Below, piece after piece: positions 25,585-36,185 of a DNA stretch of 64,000 nucleotides. Made by a program: the position numbers and the translations under genes. Position 1 is the first letter of the stretch; every line of letters begins with the position of its first letter. This DNA is from Aliiglaciecola lipolytica E3 (lineage in GTDB: Bacteria > Pseudomonadota > Gammaproteobacteria > Enterobacterales > Alteromonadaceae), in NCBI RefSeq assembly GCF_000314975.1, contig NZ_BAEN01000015.1:1-64000 (forward strand). Reading direction: 5' to 3'. Below the pieces are notes generated by a model. The model saw only the letters and a program-made list of their open reading frames with translations. It ran no database searches and was not told where the DNA came from.

Positions 25585-26937
25585 GTGACTATTCCTGACC
25601 TTAATATTGCCAAATTTGGTGGTACAAGCGTGGCCAATTACGCTGCAATGACAAACTGTGCCAAAATCATAGCTGCAAACCCTGCAACCCGTGTGGTTGT
25701 GGTAAGTGCGTCAGCTGGCGTAACCAATCACCTTGTCAGTTTGGCCAATACCGTGCTTTCTCATTCACAAATCAGTGAAACTCTCGAACAAATTAAACAT
25801 ATACAATTTGCGATTGTAAATGAGCTTGCTACGCCTGAAAACATCACTGAAAAGTTGACTTCTTTATTTGAAGCAATGGAAACATTAGCGTTCCACGAAG
25901 AGCTTGTGCATCGTGACGACCTTAAAGATAGCTTGTTATCTTTCGGCGAGCGTATGTCTTCATTATTATTCACTGAAGTATTAAAAGAGCAGGGTGTGAA
26001 TGCTGAAAACTTTGATGCTCGCAACGTGTTAAGAACTGACTCTGTATTCGGTGAAGCGGCACCTCAAATCGAAGAGATTAAAAAGTTATCATCTAAAGTG
26101 TTGCTGCCTGAGTTAACGCAACGGGTGTTTGTTACGCAAGGATTCATCGGCTCTGATGAACAAGGCAGAACAACAACTTTAGGCCGTGGTGGAAGTGACT
26201 TTACCGCCGCGCTTTTAGCTGAAGCATTAGATGCTGTTAGCTGCGAAATATGGACCGATGTAGTGGGGGTTTTTACCACAGATCCAAGAATTACAGATGC
26301 TGCCAGACCGTTACCAGAGTTGAGTTTTGACGAAGCTGCTGAAATGGCAAACTTTGGAGCGAAAGTACTGCATCCGGCAACAATGGAACCAGCCCTTCGT
26401 AAAGATATCAAAGTGTTTGTAGGTTCTAGTCGTGAACCTGAAAAGGGGGGAACCTGGATTGTTCGTGATTGTAAAAATGAACCTGCATATCGCGCTATCA
26501 CTCGTCGTAAACAACAAGTTATGGTAACCGTTAAAACGCCTAAGATGATGCTTGCGCAAGGTTTTTTGCAACAAGTATTTACCATTATCGCCAAGCACAA
26601 CTTAAGCGTTGATTTGGTCACGACGTCAGAAATCGCGGTTTCCTTTACCTTGGATAATCCTGCTAATTCAGTTGCAGAAAGATTAAATCGTGAAACACTT
26701 AATGAGTTAAGAGACTTTTGTGAAGTTGTGGTAGAAAGTGATTACGACTTAGTAACTGTAGTGGGCAACAATATGCACAGTGCTGCTGGCGTATCAGCAA
26801 AAATATTCTCGTCTGTTGGTAATTATAATCTACGTATGATTTGCTATGGAGCTAACCCGCATAACATGTCATTTTTAGTGCATCAGGACGATAGTACTGA
26901 AATCGTTAAAGAGCTTCATCGGACCTTATTTGAGTAA
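25585..26937 (+). CDS. lysC: Lysine-sensitive aspartokinase III
   Basis: A 450-residue aspartate kinase (E. coli LysC 449). Catalytic domain motifs are AKFGGTSVAN (8-17), FGERMSS and TLGRGGSDFTA; VVGVFTTDPRI is a further substrate-binding block. Two C-terminal ACT domains provide feedback inhibition, expected to be by lysine. GTG start with GAGGAG upstream. The 189-bp leader shows no recognisable lysine riboswitch, so control is presumably at the enzyme or by another mechanism. Confidence 0.95.
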   Translation: MTIPDLNIAKFGGTSVANYAAMTNCAKIIAANPATRVVVVSASAGVTNHLVSLANTVLSHSQISETLEQIKHIQFAIVNELATPENITEKLTSLFEAMETLAFHEELVHRDDLKDSLLSFGERMSSLLFTEVLKEQGVNAENFDARNVLRTDSVFGEAAPQIEEIKKLSSKVLLPELTQRVFVTQGFIGSDEQGRTTTLGRGGSDFTAALLAEALDAVSCEIWTDVVGVFTTDPRITDAARPLPELSFDEAAEMANFGAKVLHPATMEPALRKDIKVFVGSSREPEKGGTWIVRDCKNEPAYRAITRRKQQVMVTVKTPKMMLAQGFLQQVFTIIAKHNLSVDLVTTSEIAVSFTLDNPANSVAERLNRETLNELRDFCEVVVESDYDLVTVVGNNMHSAAGVSAKIFSSVGNYNLRMICYGANPHNMSFLVHQDDSTEIVKELHRTLFE

Positions 26938-26970
26938 TGTTGAAGTGGCCTAATTGGTCTTCGAATAATA

Positions 26971-27000
26971 AAAAACGCTGCACATGTGCAGCGTTTTTTT
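26971..27000. terminator. Bidirectional terminator between lysC and the chemotaxis gene
   Basis: A perfect 28-nt palindrome (26971-26998) with AAAAA at one end and TTTTT at the other, built around CGCTGCA-CATG-TGCAGCG. It can end transcripts from both convergent genes. Confidence 0.93.
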
Positions 27001-27035
27001 ATGCGAGCTAATTAGCAGAATTTAACTGCTTAGGA

Positions 27036-29060
27036 TTAAACTCTAAATTGCTGTATCGAAGCTTGTAATTCTTCGGCCAGTCGTGCAACTTCTTCACTGG
27101 AGTCAGCAGTTTGCTGTGCGCCTGTCGACGTTTCTTCGGCAATACCTACAATGTTCTCTAGCTTCTCACTGATTTCTTGTGATACCACATTTTGTTCTCT
27201 TGCAGACTGCTCAATTTGACTACTAACGTCGTGTGCTCTGTGTACCGCTTCAGTAATCAAGTCCAAAGCCTGTGTTGCTTTTTCAGTTTGTTCAACACAC
27301 ACTGTGGTTTGTTCTTTACCTTGGTTCATTACTGTAACTGCTTTTTCTGCACCCGCCTGAAGTACTTCGATCATCGCATTGATTTCTTGGGTCGATTGTT
27401 GTGTACGACTTGCAAGTGTGCGAACTTCGTCTGCTACAACGGCAAAGCCTCTACCTTGTTCACCTGCTCGTGCGGCTTCAATCGCAGCATTAAGTGCGAG
27501 TAAGTTAGTCTGATCAGCAACGCCGCGGATTACATCTAAAATTCCGCCTATGCTAGCGCTGTCTTGATGCAGTTTGTTAATGACGTTTGCCGCTTCATCA
27601 ACATCAATCGCCAATTTTTCGATTGTCAGTTTATTATTAAGCGAAATGCCTTTAACTTTTTCAGCTTCTTTGTCTGCATGGCGTATTTGATTTAAGGTAT
27701 CTTCTGCACTTTGGGTGACCATTTGTGAGGTACTATGCATTTCTGTAGTCGCAGCTGCAACTTGTGCTACTTGTGATTTTTGATTTTGAATTGAATGTGT
27801 TGTTTGTGCGGTTACTGTCGACGTTTCTTCTGACGCAGCAGCTAATTGCGAAGCACGCGTGCTGATACCAGTAATCAAGGTTTTCAGACTTTCAATTAAG
27901 TTATTGACACTGCTAGCCAGTTCTCCAAATTCATCGTCAGATGAATCATCAAGTTTGCGCGTCAAATCACCAGACGAGACGATATGCAGTACTTCATTAA
28001 CTTTGCGTAACGGTACTGTTATGGCTCGAACACTTGCCCACGCAATCCACGCTGCTAGTACCGCCGAAACTAACACCATCACGACTATTACCGTGGTTCC
28101 CATTGCCACTCGGCTAGAAACCTGGTCTTTCATATTGTTGGTTTTGTCTTCAGCAATACTTAACAATGCGTTTAATTCTGCAATGGCTTCTTGTATATTC
28201 GCTTCAGAAGCCGTTAACGCTTCAGATGCTTGTATTTGTTTGTTTAAACGGGTTACTTGAGTATTTAATAATCCGTCTGAAGCTGTCACTGAACTGATGA
28301 CAGAATTCACTAGATTTGTGATCTCTTGTAATGTGCCGCTGTCATCACGATCGCCTGCAAGTGATTGCATTTGCGCTAATTGATCGGAAACTTGGCCTAT
28401 GACGAGTTCTACTTCATTGCCAATTGTATCTGCACGCACCAAATTTTGGGTTTTAATATAGTCGGCACTTACAGTGAGCAGCGATAATAATGACGTTTCT
28501 AATTTACTACCCACTTCTGCTGCTTGTCGTAATTGAGCATTTTCTTGAACACTGTCTAAGTCTGAAAAATCTAGTAATAAAGTAGAGGAGTCATCAGCGT
28601 TATCTTCAACATTTCCAACAATTTCATCTAGTTGGGTACCATAGTCTAAATACGCTTTACGGCTCTCAAACATAGCCTCTACATTGGTTGAATATTGCTG
28701 GTAAATTCCGTCTACGTTTTGCAAAGCACCGCTAAGTATAGGATCTTTGCTGACTTTACCTTTGATAATCGCCACTTCGCTTTCAAAGTTATCTTTACTG
28801 GTCTTTAAATTCTCGAACTGGGTATCAAGTACATCAGATTCAGTTTCATAAAATCCAGCTACAGTAAGACGGCCCATGTTTAAAAAGGAGATCTTGAGTT
28901 GATTACTGGCGTTTAATGTGGGAATAGCTAGAGTATTGACTTCTTCGGTCGCAGAATCTATTGAGTTGAAATTTAATAAAGACGAAACACCGATCACTAG
29001 AAGTAGCACAGAAATAAGGGCGAACCCGCCGATAACCCTCATGGCGACTGATATTTTCAT
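27036..29060 (-). CDS. Methyl-accepting chemotaxis protein
   Basis: A 674-residue transmembrane receptor. TM1 at about 10-30, a long alpha-helical periplasmic sensor (about 31-315) with no PAS or Cache motif that I can see, TM2 near 325-345, a HAMP linker (about 345-398) and the cytoplasmic signalling domain. The hairpin tip [20 protein letters not shown] is the invariant MCP signature. No CheR-binding pentapeptide is visible at the C-terminus (ends QQFRV). Convergent with lysC. A sigma-28-like promoter lies far upstream. Confidence 0.94.
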   Translation of the reverse strand: MKISVAMRVIGGFALISVLLLVIGVSSLLNFNSIDSATEEVNTLAIPTLNASNQLKISFLNMGRLTVAGFYETESDVLDTQFENLKTSKDNFESEVAIIKGKVSKDPILSGALQNVDGIYQQYSTNVEAMFESRKAYLDYGTQLDEIVGNVEDNADDSSTLLLDFSDLDSVQENAQLRQAAEVGSKLETSLLSLLTVSADYIKTQNLVRADTIGNEVELVIGQVSDQLAQMQSLAGDRDDSGTLQEITNLVNSVISSVTASDGLLNTQVTRLNKQIQASEALTASEANIQEAIAELNALLSIAEDKTNNMKDQVSSRVAMGTTVIVVMVLVSAVLAAWIAWASVRAITVPLRKVNEVLHIVSSGDLTRKLDDSSDDEFGELASSVNNLIESLKTLITGISTRASQLAAASEETSTVTAQTTHSIQNQKSQVAQVAAATTEMHSTSQMVTQSAEDTLNQIRHADKEAEKVKGISLNNKLTIEKLAIDVDEAANVINKLHQDSASIGGILDVIRGVADQTNLLALNAAIEAARAGEQGRGFAVVADEVRTLASRTQQSTQEINAMIEVLQAGAEKAVTVMNQGKEQTTVCVEQTEKATQALDLITEAVHRAHDVSSQIEQSAREQNVVSQEISEKLENIVGIAEETSTGAQQTADSSEEVARLAEELQASIQQFRV

Positions 29061-29416
29061 TTAGATATTCCTCTGATTTCTGAGCTTATTATTAGAATTT
29101 TTATATTTTTCATGTCTAGATCAAATCTATTACAATCGAATTACAAGTGTGTCAAATTTTGTCGGATACGTCACGACAATATCTATATATAACGACAATT
29201 CTGGTAATTATAACATTTCGCAGTAAATTTTTTGAATGTAGTTAAGTATTCTATGCACATCAAGATAATATAAATTTATACACAGGGTAACTTTTTACAG
29301 TGTACCTTACGAACCTAAAACTTTCATATTTCAACGAATTAATTTACTACTGTGATAAATTATCGACATTCAAATTTGATTCTTTAGGAAGGAAATATAT
29401 TTGCAAAATACTTTGT
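29061..29416. other. AT-rich intergenic region between MCP and apaH
   Basis: A 356-bp stretch, AT-rich, without an open frame that resembles a gene. Both flanking genes are on the minus strand, so it forms the leader of the chemotaxis gene. It contains the sigma-28-like site at 29360-29386. No clear Rho-independent terminator for apaH is visible. Confidence 0.6.
29360..29386 (-). promoter_or_regulatory. Candidate sigma-28 (FliA) promoter of the MCP gene
   Basis: Read on the minus strand: TAAA, exactly 15 nt, then GTCGATAA. The flagellar consensus is TAAA-N15-GCCGATAA, so only one base of the -10 differs. It lies about 300 nt before the MCP start, a long but possible leader. Chemotaxis receptors are commonly FliA targets. 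Confidence 0.55.
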
Positions 29417-30232
29417 TTAGCGATTTTTGTTTTGCACGCTATTTCGCTGGTTAGTTTCTAAACAATAAGCCGTTAATGTATTTCCCCAAACATAACCTGT
29501 ATCAAGGCCAATAAATTGAGCTGAGTGTGTCTTACCTAATAAGGTTGCCCAATGTCCAAAAATGACCCGCTGACTTTTTTTGAGTTTTACATTGTTGATG
29601 CTAAACCACGGTTGCAAGGACGTGTTATATTTGTTCGGAGCAGATTTTGTTTCGAATTCTAAAACTCGTTGGTTTTTAAGGTAACGCATACGCGTGAAAG
29701 CATTGATGATAAATCGTAAGCGCGACATTCCTTCCAATTCACGGTTCCAACTTGTGGGTTCACTGCCATACATTGAAGCTAACAACATAGTGTAGTTTGG
29801 ACCACGTAAAACTTCAGACACCTCGTCACTGAGCTTGACTGCTTTTTTAAATGACCATTGAGGATATAAGCCTGCATGACTTAATAATGTATGTTTATTG
29901 ATGCGCACTGCAAGCGGTTTCGTGCGCAACCAAGTTGCCAATTCCATTGCATTATCTGAGCGTAAAAGAGGACCGAGAAAGTCACTTTTTTTAGCTTCTT
30001 TGATGTGTCCCAAAATGGCTAGAAAATGTAAATCGTGATTGCCTAAAACGGTTTCAAATGCATCCCCAAGGGAATGCAAAAATGTCAGTGTATCAAGGGA
30101 ATCAGGGCCTCTGGCTACAAGATCGCCGACGGCCCAAAGTTTGTCATGAGAAGGATCAAATTTTATCTTATCAAGTAGCTGTCTAAGTCCAGAGTAACAA
30201 CCTTGAATGTCGCCAACTACGTAGTTTGCCAT
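29417..30232 (-). CDS. apaH: Symmetrical bis(5'-nucleosyl)-tetraphosphatase
   Basis: A 271-residue metallophosphoesterase that splits Ap4A into two ADP and also decaps Np4-RNA. Metal-site motifs GDIQGC (7-12), GDLVARGPDS and GNHDLH are intact. Last gene of the lptD-surA-pdxA-rsmA-apaG-apaH unit, 27 bp after apaG. Confidence 0.96.
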   Translation of the reverse strand: MANYVVGDIQGCYSGLRQLLDKIKFDPSHDKLWAVGDLVARGPDSLDTLTFLHSLGDAFETVLGNHDLHFLAILGHIKEAKKSDFLGPLLRSDNAMELATWLRTKPLAVRINKHTLLSHAGLYPQWSFKKAVKLSDEVSEVLRGPNYTMLLASMYGSEPTSWNRELEGMSRLRFIINAFTRMRYLKNQRVLEFETKSAPNKYNTSLQPWFSINNVKLKKSQRVIFGHWATLLGKTHSAQFIGLDTGYVWGNTLTAYCLETNQRNSVQNKNR

Positions 30233-30259
30233 ATAATTGGAAATTAACCTCTTCGCTTT

Positions 30260-30637
30260 TTAGTTGAGTACTTTAGAAACTGCCAGTCTGAATACATCGA
30301 TAGGTACTTTGAACAGATCATTATCAGCACCTTTGAACTCATAATGTCCTTGCATGGTGCCAACCGGAGTATCTAGAATCGCGCCACTGGTGTATTGATA
30401 ATACTTCCCTGGTTCAATTAAAGGTTGCTCACCAACGACTCCTTTACCTGACACTTCAGAATTATCGCCATTACCATCCGTTATTAACCAGTAGCGGTTG
30501 AGTAAGGTTACATCTTGCTCACTGTTGTTCATGATGGTGATTTTATACGCAAATGCATATTTTTCCTCATTTTCAGGAAATCTGTCTTCGAGATATTGGG
30601 TTTGTACCTTAATGCAAATATCGTTGATATCGATCAT
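30260..30637 (-). CDS. apaG: ApaG protein
   Basis: 125 residues from the ATG at 30637, one base beyond the rsmA stop. A longer frame into rsmA exists, but the usual N-terminus in this family is the one chosen. An immunoglobulin-like beta fold, with YAFAYKITIMNNSE, NRYWLITDGNG and the glycine-rich GKGVVGEQP segment typical of ApaG. Biochemical role is unsettled; it lies between the 16S methyltransferase and the Ap4A hydrolase as in many gammaproteobacteria. Confidence 0.95.
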   Translation of the reverse strand: MIDINDICIKVQTQYLEDRFPENEEKYAFAYKITIMNNSEQDVTLLNRYWLITDGNGDNSEVSGKGVVGEQPLIEPGKYYQYTSGAILDTPVGTMQGHYEFKGADNDLFKVPIDVFRLAVSKVLN

Positions 30638-30638
30638 T

Positions 30639-31442
30639 TTAAGACTCTTGTTGAGAGAGGAAATTAGCAATTGTGGCATAATCTGCCAGACTTAAATTTT
30701 CAGCCCTTAACTCAGGGTTTATGCCTAAATCTTCAAGCTGTTTTTCTTCAATTAGTTTCTTTAAACTATTTCGGATTGTTTTTCTACGTTGATTAAAAGC
30801 TTGTGCACATGCTTGGTTGAGCATTTTCTCATCTTTAACTTCAACTGGTTTTTGTTCGTGAGGCAGTAAACGAACAACAGCTGAATCGACTTTAGGCGGA
30901 GGGTTGAAAGCCCCTGGAGGGACATGCAAAACAGGCACGACCTGACAATGATATTGCGCCATCACTGATAAACGCCCGTAGTTTTTTTCACCGGCTTTGG
31001 CAGCTAAACGATTGACCACTTCTTTTTGCAGCATAAAATGCATATCTTTTACTTTGTTAGCAAAAGAAAATAGATGAAACATCAATGGTGTGGATATGTT
31101 GTAAGGTAAGTTACCAAACACCCGTAATGGGTTTTGTTCATCACAAAGTTGAGAAAAATCATACTTCAATGCATCTGCTTCAATAACATTTAACTTACTT
31201 GCGATGAAAGGATGTGACTTTAAGCGGCTTGCTAAATCACGGTCCAACTCCACCACATTGAGTTTACTCACCTGCGCACACACAGGCTCGGTTAAAGCGG
31301 CAAGACCTGGACCGATCTCTACTAAATTCTCACCCTCTTGAGGGTTAATCGCAGAAACGATTTGGTCAATGATATAGGCATCGTGCAAGAAGTTCTGCCC
31401 GAAACGTTTTCGGGCGGTGTGACCTAAGTGTTGTTTACTCAT
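30639..31442 (-). CDS. rsmA: 16S rRNA (adenine1518/1519-N6) dimethyltransferase
   Basis: A 267-residue KsgA/RsmA enzyme that dimethylates two adjacent adenines in helix 45 of 16S rRNA. Family landmarks: [10 protein letters not shown] (13-22), SAM-binding [14 protein letters not shown] and catalytic NLPYNIS. Overlaps pdxA by 4 bp, so it is translationally coupled to it. Confidence 0.97.
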   Translation of the reverse strand: MSKQHLGHTARKRFGQNFLHDAYIIDQIVSAINPQEGENLVEIGPGLAALTEPVCAQVSKLNVVELDRDLASRLKSHPFIASKLNVIEADALKYDFSQLCDEQNPLRVFGNLPYNISTPLMFHLFSFANKVKDMHFMLQKEVVNRLAAKAGEKNYGRLSVMAQYHCQVVPVLHVPPGAFNPPPKVDSAVVRLLPHEQKPVEVKDEKMLNQACAQAFNQRRKTIRNSLKKLIEEKQLEDLGINPELRAENLSLADYATIANFLSQQES

Positions 31443-32419
31443 ATGCTTTTCACAGCCAATTTTAAGGCGTCGTTTATGGCTCTTTCGAAGCTCCCGGAGT
31501 TAGCCTTTCCTGTGCCTGCAAGATCCAATGCTGTTCCATGGTCTACTGAGGTCCGTATAAAAGGTAAACCTAACGTGGTATTGACTGCGTTGCCAAACCC
31601 TTTGTATTTCAACACAGGCAACCCTTGATCGTGATACATGGCTAGAATAGCATCCGCCTGTTGCATATACTTTTCTTGAAACATGGTATCAGCGGGTAGC
31701 GGACCAGTGAGGTTTAAACCTTGATCACGCAATTCATCCAAAGCAGGAATAATAATATCCAGCTCTTCTCGCCCTAAGTGCCCATCTTCTCCAGCATGAG
31801 GGTTAAGCCCACATACGAATATATGTGGGTTGGGAATACCGAATTTAAGTTTCATATCGGTATGCACTATGTGTAAAACCTTGTGCAATCTTTCACGGGT
31901 TATGGCTTTGGCGACATAGGCTAAAGGAATATGGGTCGTTGCTAGAACAACTCTTAGTCCTTCAGTTGACAACATCATGACGACATCTTGGGTGTTTGAT
32001 TGGCTAGCAAAATATTCAGTATGGCCACTGAAGGAAATTCCAGCCTTATTGATAATACCTTTATTGACTGGGCCAGTAACCACCGCATCAAATTCTTGGT
32101 TCATGTTTTTAGCACAGGCTTGGTGTAATGTTTCAACTACATATTGGCCATTTTTTGCATCCAAAACGCCCGGTTCAACTTTGTTCTTAATAGGAATATC
32201 TACAATGTAAAGTTGTCCGGGTTCCAACAATGTCTTTATTTCTGGGTTGTAATCTACCAAAGCCAATGGGGTATTTAGCAATGCAGCGCGTTCTAACAGC
32301 ATGTTGCGGTCAGCAAAAACCACAAGTTGTGCATTCCATTTTTTCTGAGCCAATTCGATAATTAGATCTGGCCCAATTCCGGCTGGCTCGCCCGGCGTGA
32401 TCGCAATTTTAAAAGGCAA
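31439..32419 (-). CDS. pdxA: 4-hydroxythreonine-4-phosphate dehydrogenase
   Basis: A 326-residue enzyme of pyridoxal phosphate synthesis (DXP-dependent route). Motifs: [12 protein letters not shown] at the start, metal-ligand histidines in SGHTEYFA and in NPHAGEDG, and [12 protein letters not shown]. Sits 1 bp after surA and overlaps rsmA by 4 bp. Confidence 0.97.
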   Translation of the reverse strand: MPFKIAITPGEPAGIGPDLIIELAQKKWNAQLVVFADRNMLLERAALLNTPLALVDYNPEIKTLLEPGQLYIVDIPIKNKVEPGVLDAKNGQYVVETLHQACAKNMNQEFDAVVTGPVNKGIINKAGISFSGHTEYFASQSNTQDVVMMLSTEGLRVVLATTHIPLAYVAKAITRERLHKVLHIVHTDMKLKFGIPNPHIFVCGLNPHAGEDGHLGREELDIIIPALDELRDQGLNLTGPLPADTMFQEKYMQQADAILAMYHDQGLPVLKYKGFGNAVNTTLGLPFIRTSVDHGTALDLAGTGKANSGSFERAINDALKLAVKSI

Positions 32420-32420
32420 A

Positions 32421-33725
32421 TTAACTTCCTACAGTGTCAGTGGGCGAATCTAAAACTTCTATATAAGCTGCGTCACGCATTTCTCTCAACCAAGCATCTG
32501 TTTCTTCAGCAAATTTTCGGTTAAATATGAGTTGATATGCTTTGTCTTCTTTGCGTTTATCCGTTGCATCATCAACACGTTTGCCGATCATTTTAACTAA
32601 GTGCCAGCCATGTGATGAGCGAAAGGGTTGACCAATTTCGTCAGTTTCTAATTGCGCTAACGCTTCTTTAAACGCTGGCACATATATGCCTGGATCATTC
32701 CAACCAAGCTCACCACCTTTTATAGCCGAACCTGGATCAGCAGAATGCTCCTTCGCTAGCTCTTCAAAGGTCGCTTCACCAGCAATAATTTGCTTACGAA
32801 ATTCTTCGAGTTTTTGCTTTGCTTTATCTTCACTTAAGATAACTGATGGTTTAATCAAAATATGTCTAGCATTCACTTCTTCGACTTTGACCACTTCGAT
32901 GCCACGTAGATCTTTTACTTTCAATATGTGAAAGCCTGCACCACTTCGAATAGGCCCAACTAATGCGTCTTTCTCTTTGTCTTGTATCGCTTCTGCGAAC
33001 AACGTTGGCATAGAGTTTATATTCATCCAACCTAAATCGCCGCCTTCTAGGGCTTTAGAGCCAGATGATGAAGCAATCGCGATACGCGTAAAATCAGAGC
33101 CGTTATTTAGCAGTTCTAATACCTTATCAGCAGTTGATTTGGCCTTTTCAATATCTTCGTCTGAAGGTTGAGGTGGGAACCCGATAAGAATGTGGCCGAG
33201 ATTGTACTCTGCTTGTTCGGCACCTTGCTCATCAATTAATTTAACCAGGTTCTCTATTTCTTGTGGCGTAATATAAACTCTTCTACGTACGTTGGCTCTT
33301 CTAACTTCTTGGGTAATCAGCTCTTTACGAATATCTTCGCGATAGACTTCAAATGGAACGCCATCATTAGCGATTACCTGTCTGAATTGTTCAATTGGGA
33401 TATTATTGTTCGCCGCAATGCCGGCTATAGTCTGATCGAGTTGCGGATCGCTGATTTGAATCCCCATCTTTTGTGCCATTTGCGTTTGCAAATTATCAGT
33501 AACTAATTTTTCGATTGCTTGGGTGCGCAATGCGCGATCCGATGGCAAATCTTGGTTATTTGCTTTTGCATTGCGTTTCACTTGATCTACCAATGCAGTG
33601 ATTTCACTTTCTAAAATGACACCTTGGTCAACAATCACAGCGACCTTGTTTAAAGATACCTGTTGCGCCACACTTTGAAAGGTAATCAGTGCGGATAATG
33701 CTATAGCGACGACTAATAATTTCAT
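32421..33725 (-). CDS. surA: Periplasmic chaperone / peptidyl-prolyl isomerase SurA
   Basis: A 434-residue periplasmic chaperone for outer-membrane proteins. Signal peptide of about 20 residues (cleaved near SVA-QQ), N-terminal SurA domain, then two parvulin domains starting at about 175 (NLGHILIGF) and 287 (NARHILIKP), with the characteristic GGDLGWM and GGELGWN loops. LptD, encoded directly upstream, is a known SurA client. Confidence 0.96.
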   Translation of the reverse strand: MKLLVVAIALSALITFQSVAQQVSLNKVAVIVDQGVILESEITALVDQVKRNAKANNQDLPSDRALRTQAIEKLVTDNLQTQMAQKMGIQISDPQLDQTIAGIAANNNIPIEQFRQVIANDGVPFEVYREDIRKELITQEVRRANVRRRVYITPQEIENLVKLIDEQGAEQAEYNLGHILIGFPPQPSDEDIEKAKSTADKVLELLNNGSDFTRIAIASSSGSKALEGGDLGWMNINSMPTLFAEAIQDKEKDALVGPIRSGAGFHILKVKDLRGIEVVKVEEVNARHILIKPSVILSEDKAKQKLEEFRKQIIAGEATFEELAKEHSADPGSAIKGGELGWNDPGIYVPAFKEALAQLETDEIGQPFRSSHGWHLVKMIGKRVDDATDKRKEDKAYQLIFNRKFAEETDAWLREMRDAAYIEVLDSPTDTVGS

Positions 33726-33785
33726 GTTTATTACTTTTACTCAAAACGTTGTGAAAATGTCTTTTGTTAGACATTATATCTGTTA

Positions 33786-36008
33786 TTAATTAATCAGGTA
33801 AGCTTGGCGGTAGCCAAAAAGACCATCTTCGAGCATATCTCGGCGATTTGTACGAGCTTCACCACCAGTAAATTTAAAGCTAAATTTCAAGTTAATACTG
33901 GATTCAAATTCTTGCGTATCCTGCATCCCGCTATCATCAAATCGGTTACTTAAATTCCGTTGACCTATTAGGCTAATCGCCCAACAGCAAGACTCATACT
34001 GAATACCTGTATAAGTTTCGATGGTTCTTTGCGAGTTTAGATCTTTATACCATCTTCCTACCCAATGCCAATTCTTTGCCAATGGCCAACTGGCAGTCAA
34101 ACCAAACTGGTCGATTTTTTCGCCAGATAAATTGCGTACAAATCTATGATTTATTTGGAAGATTTTATCTTCACTTAGTTGATATTCCAATGAAATACTG
34201 CTGCGTTCTACTTTATCAGTTTTAGTCGCTACTTGTATTTCTGAATGCGCAAACCATTTGCTCCCAATTTGCCAATCTAATTCAGACGCCAACGCTGATT
34301 TATTTTCATCTTTGCTGGCTGCAACCACGCGGTTGTCCTTTAGATAGAAAATTTGACCTAAGCTAAGGGCAAATTGTTCCCGACTATTTTCGTCTAAAAT
34401 GCGAGTCGTTAAACCTACGGTTACTTGATTGTTATCGCTGATTCTATCTAAGCCTGTGAATTCCTGACCACGAAACAAACCATTAAAATCATTTAATAGG
34501 CGCGTTGTATCGTACAATCCAATCTGATTTTGATCTTCAAAACTGGTATATAAATATTGTATTTTGGGTTCGAGTGTTTGTTGCAAGTTATTGCCGAACC
34601 ATTCAGTATCTTTTTCAAAATGTAAGGCACCGTATATGCGTCCTTGACCTAATGAACGGCTAGTGCGATGTTCAAGCTCGGTTCCTTCGATGTTGTCTTG
34701 ACGATAATAAGTATTAAGTAAAGTGGCCTCTGCTAAGAACTCTCCCCAATGCGCTCGCAATGGCAATGCTAGGCTAGGCGCAATATGAAAGCGAGTTGCC
34801 TCGGGTAAGTTTGCTTGCTGATTTTCGAAATAGGCCAATTCTGAATTAATACGAAACTCTAACCCTGCAAATATATCAGTTTGATAATTTAGTTTGAGCT
34901 CAGGAAGTGCTCGGTAATTAGTAGGGTGGTCTCCAATAATCTCAAAATCTTTAATACTTAATGAAAAATCAAGATCGTCACTATAATAGTTCAGAGCGAC
35001 GGTTTGATATAAATGCGTATCTGCTCGGTTATAGTAATCAGAGCCAAAATCTACAATGAAATTGTCATCACTTAAGCCGTTGTAATCGATGTTCAAATTC
35101 CACTTGTCACCAACGTTAGTGACGTTCATCAAGCGGTAAAAATATCGACTAGAATTATCATCGATACTTTTATCATTGTTTAAATATTCGATATTAACTT
35201 GTCCAGCACTGGTTTGAGTTAAATAGCGAAACTCAGTATTTAACATCAGCCCACTATCTGTCATTAGTCGTGGAGAAATTGTGGCGTCAAAATTTTCGGC
35301 AATATTCCAATAAAATGGCTGTTCGTAAGAAAGACCTGTGGTACTTGAAGTGGTAATCTCCGGAAACAATAGGCCGGTTTGGCGCTGATCAGAAACGGGA
35401 AATACAAAATAGGGTAAATAGAAAACTGGGATATCCTGAAGATAAAAAACAGTATTTACTGCTTCTCCCCAAAGTGCATCTTCCTCAATCTTGATGCTAC
35501 TGGCGTTGATTTTCCAGTCTTCATCGCCTTCAGGACAGGTTGTATAACTGACATTGGTTAATTCCAGTCCCACTTGCTGGTCTATATCAATTGCACTGGC
35601 AGATCCCCGGCCACCAAATTGGCTTAATCGATACTGGGTATCATTCATGGATAGCTGGCCTGACTCAGTATTCAATCTAACATCACGACTCTGCACCACC
35701 ATTAAAGCGTCTTTGTAACTGACATCACCCGAGGCATTCAATTCACTTTTATCTTTATCTATGGTTGCGTTATCTGCCAATATTTGCGCACTTTCACTAT
35801 CAATTGTGATATCACCTTCAAAGGTAGCATAGCGATTTTGCTTGATTTCTGCGCGATTGGCCTTAACTCTTATTTGATCTGTCGAAATTGTTTGGTCTGC
35901 GGCAAAATTATCGGTATTAATAGGACAAGTGTACAAAGATTCTGCTTGTGCTGTAACACTCCCGAAGGCACAGATAAAAAGCAACGAAGTGGTTTGGTTA
36001 ATTTGCAT
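33786..36008 (-). CDS. lptD: LPS-assembly protein LptD
   Basis: A 740-residue outer-membrane barrel that inserts LPS into the outer leaflet with LptE. Signal peptide (VTAQA), N-terminal jellyroll (OstA domain, about 45-150), then a large C-terminal barrel. Four cysteines occur at the expected places: YTCPI near the mature N-terminus, TTCPEG, and the adjacent pair ESCCWA near the C-terminus, matching the two non-consecutive disulfides needed for LptD maturation. It heads the operon and diverges from amgK. Confidence 0.96.
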   Translation of the reverse strand: MQINQTTSLLFICAFGSVTAQAESLYTCPINTDNFAADQTISTDQIRVKANRAEIKQNRYATFEGDITIDSESAQILADNATIDKDKSELNASGDVSYKDALMVVQSRDVRLNTESGQLSMNDTQYRLSQFGGRGSASAIDIDQQVGLELTNVSYTTCPEGDEDWKINASSIKIEEDALWGEAVNTVFYLQDIPVFYLPYFVFPVSDQRQTGLLFPEITTSSTTGLSYEQPFYWNIAENFDATISPRLMTDSGLMLNTEFRYLTQTSAGQVNIEYLNNDKSIDDNSSRYFYRLMNVTNVGDKWNLNIDYNGLSDDNFIVDFGSDYYNRADTHLYQTVALNYYSDDLDFSLSIKDFEIIGDHPTNYRALPELKLNYQTDIFAGLEFRINSELAYFENQQANLPEATRFHIAPSLALPLRAHWGEFLAEATLLNTYYRQDNIEGTELEHRTSRSLGQGRIYGALHFEKDTEWFGNNLQQTLEPKIQYLYTSFEDQNQIGLYDTTRLLNDFNGLFRGQEFTGLDRISDNNQVTVGLTTRILDENSREQFALSLGQIFYLKDNRVVAASKDENKSALASELDWQIGSKWFAHSEIQVATKTDKVERSSISLEYQLSEDKIFQINHRFVRNLSGEKIDQFGLTASWPLAKNWHWVGRWYKDLNSQRTIETYTGIQYESCCWAISLIGQRNLSNRFDDSGMQDTQEFESSINLKFSFKFTGGEARTNRRDMLEDGLFGYRQAYLIN

Positions 36009-36185
36009 ACAGGGTCTAAGTTAAATTGCCATGTAGAGGTCGAATATCGACATTAAAAGTGTGAATTTTAAGTGGTTGAACACGATTTACCAGTAAACTT
36101 CCCAAAAAATACACCACAATGGATTTCCTTTGTTCTATCATGCTTTCGCATTGGCTATATTTATACCACAAATATGAGGTAAAAA

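Noticed and set aside
26064-26621. 185-residue minus-strand frame opposite lysC
   Set aside because: Antisense shadow of a conserved gene with no recognisable domain.
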